Origin: Verrucomicrobiota bacterium
Lineage (GTDB): Bacteria > Verrucomicrobiota > Verrucomicrobiia > Opitutales > Opitutaceae
DNA: 42,467 nt
NCBI GenBank assembly: GCA_030605125.1
Contig: JAUWBD010000015.1
Span: 1 to 42,467, forward strand
Reading direction: 5' to 3'
This document shows positions 1-9,900 of this stretch, in pieces (the first letter of the stretch is position 1; each line of letters opens with the position of its first letter). The position numbers and the translations under genes were made by a program. Below the pieces are notes generated by a model that was not told where the DNA came from, searched no databases, and was given only the letters and a program-made list of their open reading frames with translations.

Positions 1-46
1 CGGTGGCGGAGTCGGTCTTGAGCAGGTCGAAGTGCGGGACGGGCAT
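1..46 (-). CDS. tgt: Probable queuine tRNA-ribosyltransferase, N-terminal fragment
   Basis: Only the first 15 codons are inside the window; the gene runs off the left edge. They start at an ATG on the minus strand and read MPVPHFDLLKTDSAT. That matches the usual beginning of bacterial Tgt proteins (a hydrophobic F-x-L-L-K-T-D stretch before the A-R-x-G-R-L segment). Tgt exchanges guanine 34 of certain tRNAs for the queuine precursor preQ1. The gene is divergent from the one starting at 174, with about 130 bp between them. The call rests on a very short stretch and needs the sequence to the left. Confidence 0.5.
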   Translation of the reverse strand, partial: MPVPHFDLLKTDSAT

Positions 47-173
47 CGCGCCAGCCTCCCCCGGAGCGAGGGCGGCGGCCAAGCGGTTTTTCGGGCGCGG
101 CCGAGGGCGGACGGGCGGCGGGCGGGCCGATGGTTGCCAAACTGGCGCGCCGGGCGTCATTTGTCCGCTTCTC

Positions 174-965
174 GTGCCTCCCCCGAAGAAAACACCTCGC
201 CTCCCCCTGGCCGTCGCCGTCCTCGGCGGTGCCGTGGCCCTGCTCTGGCTGGGGCTGGAGGCGGAGACGAGGCCGCCCGCGCCGGCCATCCCGCCGGAGC
301 TGCGCCGACCGCTCCCGACAGCCGCCCGCGCGACCGCGCCCGTGGCCGGCGCCTCCGCCGACGAACTCGCCCGGCTGCGCGCCGAAAACGAGCGGCTGCG
401 CGCCCAGCTCCGCGTCGAGGAGGAGACGCGCGGTGCGGTGAAGGAGGAGCTGGCCGACGCCCTGCACGAGCTCGCCGAGCTGCGCCGCCCGATGGAGATC
501 GACATGGCCAGCGCCACGCTCCGCGCGCAACTGCGTCCGGGCGAGGGCGTGGTGACCGGCGGCTACCGCATGCCCGACGGCAGGCGCTTGTTTGCCTTTA
601 TCGAGACCGACGAGCGCCCCGACGGCGGCATCGGCGTGATGGGACGTTTTTACGCGGTGCCCGATATCACCGCGCAGGCGCTCGGCCTGCAGAACTTGCT
701 CACCGAGGCGGCCAACACCCTCCAGCACGGCGAGGTCTGGATGCGCGAGGAGATCAACGAGGTCACCGGTCGTATCCAGACTTCAATGACGTCGCGCGCG
801 GTCGGTCTGGGCGCCACGGCCTTGCGGCCGGGGCAAGCCTCGATCGTCCCCATCGAGAGCACTCCGCCGATCACCTACCGGGTGTATATCGACCGCGACG
901 CCAACAACGGCCTCGACCTCGACCTGCGCCTGGAGTCGATCCCGCCCGTCGCGGCGGAGCCTTGA
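174..965 (+). CDS. Membrane-anchored coiled-coil protein of unknown function
   Basis: A protein of about 263 residues, not recognised as a named family. The GTG at 174 is chosen because it places a basic stretch (PPPKKTPR) directly before one hydrophobic helix (about residues 9-28). A proline/alanine-rich linker and a short coiled coil (about residues 62-105, rich in L, E and R) follow. The C-terminal 150 residues look like a folded extracytoplasmic domain with G-G-Y-R-M-P-D-G-R and Y-x-D-R-D-A-N-N-G features. The topology suggests an inner-membrane anchor with a periplasmic domain. It is convergent with the truncated symporter (27 bp between them). No usable Shine-Dalgarno is seen and the start could lie further upstream. 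Reading frame and composition support a real gene; function is unknown. Confidence 0.6.
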   Translation: MPPPKKTPRLPLAVAVLGGAVALLWLGLEAETRPPAPAIPPELRRPLPTAARATAPVAGASADELARLRAENERLRAQLRVEEETRGAVKEELADALHELAELRRPMEIDMASATLRAQLRPGEGVVTGGYRMPDGRRLFAFIETDERPDGGIGVMGRFYAVPDITAQALGLQNLLTEAANTLQHGEVWMREEINEVTGRIQTSMTSRAVGLGATALRPGQASIVPIESTPPITYRVYIDRDANNGLDLDLRLESIPPVAAEP

Positions 966-992
966 GCCCAAATCCGGCGATGGCCGCCGCGC

Positions 993-2219
993 CTACTCCC
1001 GCTCCACCGCGACGGGCTCCGGCGCGGGCGTAGGCGCGTTCGCCACGGGCGTCGGCTTCTTTTCCCGCGCCACCGCGAAGATCGCCGCGCTGATCGCGAG
1101 GAGCACGCCGGAGAAGATCACGAGAGTGAGCCGCTGATCCGATCCCATGACCGCGAGCACCGCCATCAACAGGCCGATCATGCCGACCGAGCTGCCACAG
1201 AGGCGCGCGGGCAAGGTCGAGGGCTGGAGCGGGCGCTCCTCCGCGCGCCGCGTGCGGACCGCCATCAACGCTTCCCATCCGCGGTTCGTCTTTTTGAGGG
1301 TCAGTTCCAGGGCGAGCAGGATGCCGATCGGCACCGCGAGCCCGATCACGATCTCGGTGACGCGCGGGTTGAGGTTGGCCCACTCGTTCACCAGCCCGAG
1401 CACGGGAAGCCCGTCGAGCGGGCCGTCCGCGGCCAGGCCGAACTTGGCCAACACGCCGGCGCCCACGCCGAGGCCGGTGACCGCCCACGCGGAGCCTAGG
1501 CCGATCTTGCGAGAGAACAGACCCCAGACGGTCGGCAGGAGCAGCGGTCCGCTGAGGATGGCGGTCGAGGCCAGCACCCAGCCGGTGTAGCTGCCGAGCA
1601 AGGGGATGAGGATCGCGCCGGCGAGCACCACCAGGCCGAGCAGGATCGTGATGATGCGCCCGGCCATCACGAGTTCACGCTCGGTGGCGTGCGGGCGCCA
1701 GAAGCGCTTGTAAACCTCGCTGGTCAGCGCGCCGGCATAGACGTTGAGCTGGGTCGTCGCCGTGCTCGCGGTCGCCGAGCACATCGCGGCGATCATGAGG
1801 CCCATCATGCCGGCGGGCAGCACCAGTTGGCAGGCGAGGATGTAGGCCTGCTCCGGATTCGCCTCCGGCTGGATGGTGCGAAAGATCATCGGCGGCAGCA
1901 TCCAGAAGATCGGGCAAACGAGCAGCAGCCCGCCGAAAAGGTAGGCGCTTTTGCGGGCGTCCTTGCCGGTCGGCACGCAGAGATGCCGTTGCACGAAGGC
2001 CCAGTCGCCGCCGACCTTGAAGAAGTGGATGATCATCCAGCCGGCGAGGAAGAGCAGGCTATACTCCGCCGCGGCGGGGAAGAAGAAGCCGTCGGGCGTC
2101 GCCTCGACGAAGGCGCCCACGCCGCCGACATGGACGAAGAGCAGCGGCACCACCGCCAACACCGAGACGGTGAGGATGATGAACTGGAGCACGTCCGTCA
2201 TCAGCACCGCCCAGAGGCC
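993..2219 (-). pseudogene. Sodium:solute symporter (SSS family), 5'-truncated
   Basis: The C-terminal part of a sodium/solute symporter with about nine hydrophobic helices. The remaining protein is about 402-404 residues, starting at a GTG at 2207 or an ATG at 2201. Intact SSS proteins usually have 480-600 residues and 13 or more helices. Family similarity starts abruptly at G-L-W-A-V-L-M-T-D-x-L-Q, which normally follows the fifth helix in a G-G-L-x-A-V-x-x-T-D context. Upstream of about 2220 the frame reads unrelated residues and reaches a TGA at 2244-2246. The first four or five helices are therefore gone, including much of the family's sodium and substrate site. The C-terminus is a proline/alanine tail. 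The break coincides with the left edge of the RHS segment. It is most likely non-functional. Confidence 0.75.
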
Positions 2220-2423
2220 GCAACAAGCGGCTCGCGAAGCCAGTCACGCATGTGGAGGTGACGCATAGAACCATACCGAGAATCTGGGAAAAAGCTCGCT
2301 CTGGCCTGCGGAGATTGCGTAGTGGTCCGGCTCGGCCTCAGGCAGCCGACCAAATCGACATCCCGCGCTTGGCCTGTATCCATTAAATAAATACGAAATA
2401 TTTCGCGTAGCTTCGGCTGCTGT

Positions 2424-2536
2424 CGCCCACGAAACCTTGGAAATTTCAGTCGCGATAAAGCGCCGCTCGAAGTGCGCCCCAACTGGGGCGCATTGAAAGC
2501 GCCTTTGTCGTGGGCTCTCCAAGGTGCCCGTGGGCG
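2424..2536. repeat. Large imperfect inverted repeat (nested palindrome)
   Basis: The outer arm 2424-2441 (CGCCCACGAAACCTTGGA) pairs with 2518-2536 (TCCAAGGTGCCCGTGGGCG). An inner pair GTGCGCCCC/GGGGCGCAT sits around a 4-nt loop near 2472-2493, with a further AAAGCGC/GCGCCTTT pairing between them. The whole folds into one long, interrupted stem. It could be a structured leader, a miniature mobile element or a boundary relic. Confidence 0.6.
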
Positions 2537-2560
2537 GACGCAAGTAGGTGCGTCCCTCTT
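2536..2560 (+). terminator. Terminator-like hairpin before the RHS gene cassette
   Basis: A perfect 7-bp stem GGACGCA/TGCGTCC with a 6-nt loop is followed by CTCTTTT. It lies 57 bp before the first gene of the cassette and could stop read-through from the left or act as a leader attenuator. The stem is short, so confidence is moderate. Confidence 0.4.
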
Positions 2561-2616
2561 TTATGTCTGCACGCCGCAGCCGGTGCAATACGCCTCGCCT
2601 GCTACCTGTTACCCCT

Positions 2617-3384
2617 ATGCAAGTTCTCTCATTCCAGTTTTTTTCGGCCTGCGTCGCCTCGCTTATCTTTCTTGCGCCGTCTCTTCACGCACTGGACGCA
2701 ACGACCGCGCTCGAGGTTGCTCCCGAGTTGTCTCGCAAAGTGGTGCATCTCGGCACGCACAAGATCACCTACATCCGCATCACTCCGCCGCAGCTCCCGC
2801 GCATGCCGGTCGCGCCCGTCGTTCCGGCGAGGGAGCCGACTGCGGAGGAACTGGCTGCCGAGGAGGCCTATGCGGCCAAGATTTACGAGCACCTCGGCCT
2901 CACCTGCATGGTTTACGTCGGCACGCCCACGGTCACGGAGCTGACGTGGTGGCACGAGGGGAAGCGCCATCGCGCTTGGTCCAATGCCGACTTCCGCCTC
3001 CTCACGCAGCTCGGCCACCTCGAAACCGAAACCCATGTCTTCTCGTGGTTCTCCTTCGTCTCCGAAGCCGTGGTGGCGGATATTCCCGTCGCCGAGCGGC
3101 CGGCCGAGTTCACGCTTTTCTCCGCCTCGGACACCGCGCCGGAGTATTACTTCGAGGGCACGGAGGCGGACATGATCGCGACCGCCAACACGCTGCTCAG
3201 CCTCGATTACATGCACGCCTACTACGAGCTTCACCGCGAACAGCTCGCTACCGAGCATGCGCAGCGAATGCAGGATGCCGCGCTCCACGAGGCGCGCGGG
3301 GCCGAGCTCGCGAAGAACTCACCCAAACGCCCCGATACCGTGATCCGCTTCTGGAAAGCGCCGGCCGCCGCTCCCGCTCCGTAA
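2617..3384 (+). CDS. Exported protein of unknown function, RHS cassette
   Basis: A 255-residue protein. The ATG at 2617 is chosen because it begins a clear Sec signal peptide (hydrophobic core FFSACVASLIFLAP, likely cleavage after SLHA). The mature part has a proline-rich stretch (about residues 55-70) and an E/A-rich helix. A folded region of aromatic residues follows (V-T-E-L-T-W-W-H-E-G-K-R-H-R-A-W near 110-125). The C-terminus has a long charged helix (Y-Y-E-L-H-R-E-Q-L-A-T-E-H-A-Q-R) and an alanine/proline tail. I do not recognise the family. It is 22 bp ahead of the next gene and in one apparent operon with the RHS gene, so it may serve export, surface anchoring or folding of the RHS protein; that is inference. 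Confidence 0.7.
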   Translation: MQVLSFQFFSACVASLIFLAPSLHALDATTALEVAPELSRKVVHLGTHKITYIRITPPQLPRMPVAPVVPAREPTAEELAAEEAYAAKIYEHLGLTCMVYVGTPTVTELTWWHEGKRHRAWSNADFRLLTQLGHLETETHVFSWFSFVSEAVVADIPVAERPAEFTLFSASDTAPEYYFEGTEADMIATANTLLSLDYMHAYYELHREQLATEHAQRMQDAALHEARGAELAKNSPKRPDTVIRFWKAPAAAPAP

Positions 3385-3406
3385 TCCCTTCCTTGTCCTC
3401 CCCGCC

Positions 3407-3922
3407 ATGAACCTATCCCGCCTCGCTTTGTTCGCACTGCCCTCGCTGCTTGCTTTCTTGTCATCGACCGCGGCGGATGAACCGCAGCAGACGGGCATCG
3501 CCCACGATTCCTGCACCGGAGCACTTGTGCTCTCTTGGGCCGGCATCCCAGGGCGCACCTACTTCATCCAAGGCTCCTTCGACCTACTCGACCCTTGGCA
3601 CTTCCTGCCGGTGATCGAGTTGGGCTCCGGCGCGTCGCTCGCCTATCACATGCTGCTTGAACCTCCCGCGCCTCGCTTTTTCCTGCGCCTGCGCTACACA
3701 GATCAGCTGCACGGCGGTGACCCCTACGCCTTCGATTTCTCCGGCGGCGGACTACCCGCAGGCTGGGCGCTTGAGCACGGGTTGAACCCCTTTGATCCCG
3801 CCGATGCCGCCAAGCCGGCCGGCAGCGGCCTCACTTGGCTGGAGCTTTACCAGCAATCCCTCGGAGACGGTGCCGATCCCGCCACTACTAACGCCGCCGC
3901 GTTGCTTGTATTCACCCCCTGA
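3407..3922 (+). CDS. Small exported protein with a dockerin/TSP3-like C-terminus
   Basis: A 171-residue protein with a signal peptide (core LALFALPSLLAFLSS, cleavage near TAA). The central region (G-R-T-Y-F-I-Q-G-S-F-D-L-L-D-P-W-H) resembles short beta-sandwich modules common in exported Verrucomicrobia proteins. The C-terminal 50 residues (G-L-P-A-G-W-x-L-x-H-G-L-N-P-F-D-P-x-D-A, then G-x-G-L-T-W-L-E-L-Y-Q-Q-S-L) resemble the 'GDGLPDWWE...GLTNLQEY' calcium-binding type of repeat, with several acidic ligands replaced. It sits 22 bp after the previous gene and 6 bp before the RHS gene, so all are probably co-transcribed. A helper role for the RHS protein is inference. Confidence 0.65.
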   Translation: MNLSRLALFALPSLLAFLSSTAADEPQQTGIAHDSCTGALVLSWAGIPGRTYFIQGSFDLLDPWHFLPVIELGSGASLAYHMLLEPPAPRFFLRLRYTDQLHGGDPYAFDFSGGGLPAGWALEHGLNPFDPADAAKPAGSGLTWLELYQQSLGDGADPATTNAAALLVFTP

Positions 3923-3928
3923 CCGCCA

Positions 3929-6900
3929 ATGTTCATGAATCTCTCTTCTTCGCGCGAAACCGAACGAGCCGGAGCCGGCCGACGAATGGTTGGGCGATGC
4001 CTTGTCGCCAGCCTCGCTTGGCTCGCCCTGTCGGCGTCGGCCTTCGGCGAGTGCGGCAGTTTGGCCGGAGTGGTGAAGACTTGGGCTAGCGTAACCAAGG
4101 AAGGCTCGCTGCTTGGCTTTTCCGGTTATCGCCCCACAGGAAACACCCAGTCGGTTGATGATCCTACCGCGCCGTGGAATGTGGGGCCGGTATGGAAATG
4201 GAAGGTCAAAACGTTGAGCGGGGAAACCCGGCTTTATGAGCATCCGCCGAGCTATGGGGTTTACACTTCGACAAGCTATTCCGGTTACATCTTGATAGAC
4301 GATTCGGGCACAACTAATGAAGCCTCATTTACTGGCTGTGATAGTGTGGGTGGCGCGCCGGACTGCGTTACCTTTCCCAACGAATACTATCCGGAGGTTC
4401 GGCCTTCTGGCATATTTCGACACGTAACTGAGGAAGCCTGCTGGGCGGAGGTGACCGGTCCAGGTTACCGAACGGAATTTGAGCTCACCGCCGCGACGAC
4501 TACCGCCTGTGGCGTCAATCCACACACCAATTGGGACGAGACACAGGGCTCTACGGAGGAACGCCTGTCCGAGCCTGACCGGCCAGAAGACGCTTGGGAA
4601 CGGGCCGGGCCGCCGGTGAAAGGGCACTTTAGGAAGGCGTTTTTGGGGGTCGCGTTAACCACTCCCGAGTCGACCGCTCCTATTTCCCTCGCCCGGCGCG
4701 CCGTCACGGTGACGCTGACCGGTTGTGGCGGCCCCTACAAAATCGTGGCGCCGTATCGAACCGGCAAATACGGCGGCCACACCGCGTTGACCGAGGCGGT
4801 ATACGCCACCAACCCCGAATTTGAGGAGAAACTGGTTCCGGATCTGGAAAACGTCACCTTCGATGAGAACGGCGAATATGCTTTTGAGCTTCCTGTTGAG
4901 GTGAATCGCGTCTCCGAACTCTGGGCGGATAAGATCGAGATGATTCCGTTGGAGGCAAAGCCGCTTGGCAGCGCCCTGTCCTGCACCTCGAGCATGCGTT
5001 TCGTGATCAACCTAGGCGCGGCCGGCGACGGCACCACCGCAGGCATCCTGCGCATCAAGGAAAATGAGCTGGGCGACGCCGCGTTCACGCCGGCGGCGCT
5101 GCAACTTGCCGCGTTCGGCGCAGAGGTGGAGGAGGTGCGCGATTCGTCGGGCTTCCTTCGGCAGGTTAAGGTCGCGGAGGGCCTTTTCGATATCATCACG
5201 CTCTCTGGCGACTCCTACAAAATCGATGTTCGCCTCGCCTCTGATGTTGGCTCGCTTGATTCCGGCACCGGCCTGTTCGCCGTTTCCGGATCGCCGATCG
5301 TCACCTATGCTGTCTCCGAAGCGCCTGGGTCCACCCTCGGTGATCGCCGGCTCATTCTCGCTGAATTGCGCGGCACCAAAACTACCGAGACGATTTTCCG
5401 CCACGCCGGCTCCGTCTGGGAAACCATCGGCGGCAACGGACTGCGTCTCGAGCGACTGACTACGACCACCGATGGCGGCGACCGCATCGAAACCCGTGAA
5501 TACCGTCAGACTGACGATACTTTGGCGTGGAAACAATCTCGCCGCATCCGGCCCTTTCCTTTCGGCGACCAAGATATCGAGTTGATCGAGGGCCAGGGCG
5601 CCGATGCCCGCACCACCAGCTACATCTACTACGACAACCCCGCGACCGACGGCGCCGCCTACGGCAAACTCAAACGTGAAGTCTCACCCTCCGGCCGATG
5701 GACCGAATGGCGCTACGACACCGCTGGCCGCCGCGAGAAGCGCGTGAGCCAGTTCCTCGACACCGCCCCCGGCTCGGCGGACAACCTCAACCGCGTGACC
5801 GAGTGGACCTACTCCACCGTGCCGGACCTCGACGGCGACGATTTGGACGAGGCGCTCGAAACCGAGATCGACACCGTCCTCGGCCAGGAAACCGGCCGCC
5901 GTCATCGCCTCAAGCTCACCGCCCCCGGCGGCGCCGGCCACGCCGCGTGGAGAGAAGAACGCCAGATCGTGACCACCGTCGCCGGAGCGTCGTGGGATGC
6001 CACGACCAACCTCGTGACGATCACCCGACTCGGCCTCGTCGGCCGCCTCAAAGATCGCACGCTCTGGCAACAAGCCCCCGATGGCTTGCTCTCGAGCCTC
6101 GATTTGGAGCCGTTGTCTGGCGGCGGCCGCAAATGGATCGCCCGCTCCGGCATCCTCCATGCCGGCGAGATCCTTGGCCGCAGGGAGGAGATCAGCGAAG
6201 ACGTCTTCGGGCGTGAAACGCTCCGGGAAGTCTATGAGTCTGGCCTCTTGGTTGAGATGGCCCTCGTAGCGACCCGCGATGAGCTGGGCCGCCCCACCGA
6301 AACCGTGTTCCTCGACGGCAGCACCGAACACCGCCAATACGCCTGCTGCGGCCTCTCCCAGTTCCGTGGGCGCGACGGCGTGTTGACGACCTACGAACAC
6401 GACGCGCTTGGCCGCGTCGAGCGCGAGAGCACCGGCGGCATCGCGCTGGTTCACACCCACGACGCGGCCGGCCGCCGCACCAAGACCGTGCGCGTCGGTT
6501 CGGACGATAGTGAAATCACCCTTTTTGAAACCACCTACGACACCTCCGGCCGCTTGGTCGCCGAGACAGATGCCGCCGGCCGGCTTACCGCCCACGTCGA
6601 GCAAATCCTCGGCGACGGGAAAACCGAACGCCGAACCCTCCATCCAGACGGAGAAGAAATCCGCCTCTACCATCCCGACGGCTCCCTCGCCTCCGTGCGC
6701 GGCGACGCCGCCGCATGGCGCGACCATGCCTACGGCGTCGATTCCAACGGCTATTTCGAACAGGAACTTTTTCCTCGCGGCGACGAAGGCGCCTCTCCCG
6801 CCGCGCAATGGGTGAAGCGTTACCGCGACCAGGCCGGGCGTCCTGTGCTTGTGCGCCACGCCGACGGGGCGGAGGAACACAGCGCCTACGACGCCTCCGG

Positions 6901-9900
6901 GCGTCTCGCCTCGCGCACCGATGCGGACGGAGTGCGCACCCTTTTTGCCTCCGGCCGCGAGGCCGGTTCCGCCGGTCGCCTGGAGGAGTGGCAAGTCGTC
7001 GTCGTCGATTTGGCCAGCCCCGGAGTCATCGACTACGCCGCCAGCGGCGCCGGCGCGGACCGGATCAGCCGCACCCGAACCGGCATCGCCCTTCGCGGTT
7101 CACTGCCGGTGTTGCGCAGCATCACCGAGCGGTGGATGGGAGACGGAGACAATCCCGAGGAAATCGCCCGCACCGAAACCACGCCAGACGGACGCCAGTG
7201 CTGGAGCACCCATCGCGGCCAGACCACGCACTTGGAGACTCAATACGACGGCTTGGGCGGCCGCATCGAAACGAGCACCCTGCCCGACGGCACGCGCCTG
7301 ATCAGCACCTACACGGGTGGTCGGCTCCATTCCGCGGAATCGAGGGATGCGGCCGACAACGTCCTTCGCTCCGACACCTACGCCTACGATCCGCACGGTC
7401 GCTTACAGAGCCAGACTCAGGTCGGGGTGGGCACAACCAGCTACACCTACTTTGACGATGGACAGGTCGAAACCGTCACCACTCCAGATCCCGGCACCGG
7501 CGCACAAACCACCAGCTACAGCTACAACAGCCGCGGCTGGCTGGCGACCGTCACGCACCCGGACTCCGCCGAAACTCACACGACATATCACCCCACCGGC
7601 CAGGTGAAACGCACCTGGGGCGCCCGAGCCTACCCCGTTGAATACGCCTACGACGCGCAGGGCCGCATGAAAACCCTGACCACCTGGCAGGACTTTGCCG
7701 GCGAAACCGGTGCGGCCACCACCACCTGGAACTACCACTCCCAGCGCGGCTGGCTCGAGAACAAGCGCCACCACGACAACAATGGCCCGAGCTACACCTA
7801 CACCCCCGCCGGCCGCCTCCACACCCGCACTTGGGCGCGCACTGCCGGCGGTTCGCCCCTCGTCACCACCTACGCCTACACCGACGCCGGCGACCTCGAA
7901 AGTATCACCTATTCTGATACGACGCCCGCCGTCTCCCACACCTACGACCGCGCCGGCCGCCTCCACACCCCCACCGACGCCGCCGGCCTGCTCACCCGCG
8001 CCTACGACCCCGCCAGCGCTCGCTTGGCCGGCGAGGCCTACACCGGCACCGGCCTCCTCTCCGGCCGAGCCATCGCCCGCACTCACGACACGCTCCATCG
8101 CCCCCAATCCCTCGCCACCGATGGCGGCCACGCCCTCGCCTACACCTACGACTCCGCTGGCCGGCTCGACACCGTGACGCAAGGATTCCACCTCGCCAAA
8201 TACGCCTACGCGGTCAACCTTGGCACCGTGGAAGGCGTGACGATCAAGCGCCTCAACGTGGAGCGGGTGAAGCACACGCGCACGACCGACGCCCTCGGCC
8301 GCACCACCTGGGTCCAGTCCGCCTCCAACGACGGTGCCACGATCCACGTCTGGCGCGACTACACCTACAACGCCGCCAACCAGCGCACCGACGTCGAGCT
8401 CGAGGACACCCGCCGCTGGGCCTACGGATACAACGACCTCGGCCAGGTGACCTCCGCCCAAAAGCGCCTCGCCGACGACACCACGCCTCTGCCCGGCTAC
8501 ACCTTCGGCTACGCCTTTGACGACATCGGCAACCGCACCGCGACCACCACCAACGGCCGCGCCGCCAGCTACACGCGCGATGCCGGCTTGCTGAACCAGT
8601 ATATGAGCCGCCAGGTCTCCGGCGCCTTCGACGTGCGCGGCGAGGCCGATCCGCTCGCCACCGTCACCGTCGAGGGCCTCTCCACCACCCGGACCGACCG
8701 CGACTTCTACCGCGAGATCGCGGCCGCCAACACCGGCTCCGCGGTCAACACCACGCTCGCCATCGTGGCGACCTTGGGCGACGACACCGTTACCCAGAAT
8801 CGTCCGGCCTTCCTCCCGCAGACGCCTGAGGCCTTCGCCCACGACGACGACGGCAACCTCACCCAAGACGGCCGCTGGGACTACACGTGGGACGCTGAGA
8901 ACCGCCTGATTGCGATGGAGACTCGCGCTGTCATCGCCGCCGCCTTCCCCGCGCTAAAGCAACGGCTCGAGTTCGCCTACGACGCCCAAGGCCGCCGCAT
9001 CGCCAAGCGCGTCTTCGATTGGGACCCTTCAACTTCATCTTTCGTCTTAATCTCAAAAACGAAGTTTCTGTATGATGGCTGGAACCTCTTGACCGAGCTC
9101 GACGCCCTCAACGGCAACGCCCTTGTCCGCTCCCATGTCTGGGGCTTGGACCTGAGCGGAAGTCAACAAGGCGCCGGCGGCGTCGGCGGCCTACTCTGGA
9201 GCAGCACGCCCACCCACAGCTTTGCCGCGAGCGCGGATGCCAACGGCAACATCGTCGCCTGGATCAACACCGCGACTCTCGCCGTCAGCGGCCGCGCCGA
9301 CTACGGCCCCTTCGGCGAGCGCGTGCAGGCCACCGGCGTCGCCGCCGCGCTACCCTTTGGCTTTTCCACGAAATACACGGACGCCGAAACCGGTCTCTTG
9401 TATTATGGTTTTCGATACAACTCTCCGAGCCTTGGCCGCTGGCTCAGCAGGGACCCCATTGAGGAAGGCGACGGGCCGAACATGTATGCGATGGTTAGGA
9501 ACAACCCGGTTAACCTCTGGGATTACCTCGGCTTGGCTTACGGGCGGAATCTAACGAAGGACGAAGCGGAAGCGCTGGCGTGCGCGATCAATAGTTGGCT
9601 CGTTGAGGCCACGGTCGCCAACGCGCTTTTCCTGTGGGGCAACGACGACAAGTCTCTTACGCTAAGATTCCTGAAGCGCTATATGGCCAAGACAGGCGGC
9701 TTGGTGAATCTCTCGTGGTCTGACATCCGCAACAAAGGCGCGGCGTCGATCAAGGCCGCTAACTTGCAAGCGCCACGCGAAGTGGAGCAGCAAGGCGTAT
9801 GGAGATTGTCGATACGCACGACTGGCGATCTCTCGACCTCCGTAGGCCGGACGATATTGGAGTATGGCAGAGACGCGAACGGCTTTTTTGGCGGCTTTGA

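Larger units (their letters stand above)
2220..2616. other. Non-coding junction region at the left edge of the RHS segment
   Basis: About 400 bp with no convincing gene. It is less GC-rich than its surroundings near 2380-2405, where an AT-rich stretch could hold a promoter. It contains a large imperfect palindrome (2424-2536) and then a terminator-like hairpin (2536-2560), both listed separately. The left side abuts the broken symporter reading frame. No transposase or integrase is visible. Confidence 0.5.

Noticed and set aside
5700-9500. Tandem DNA repeats in the RHS gene
   Set aside because: The periodic Tyr-Asp and Gly-Arg codons reflect normal YD protein repeats, not a separate DNA repeat element.
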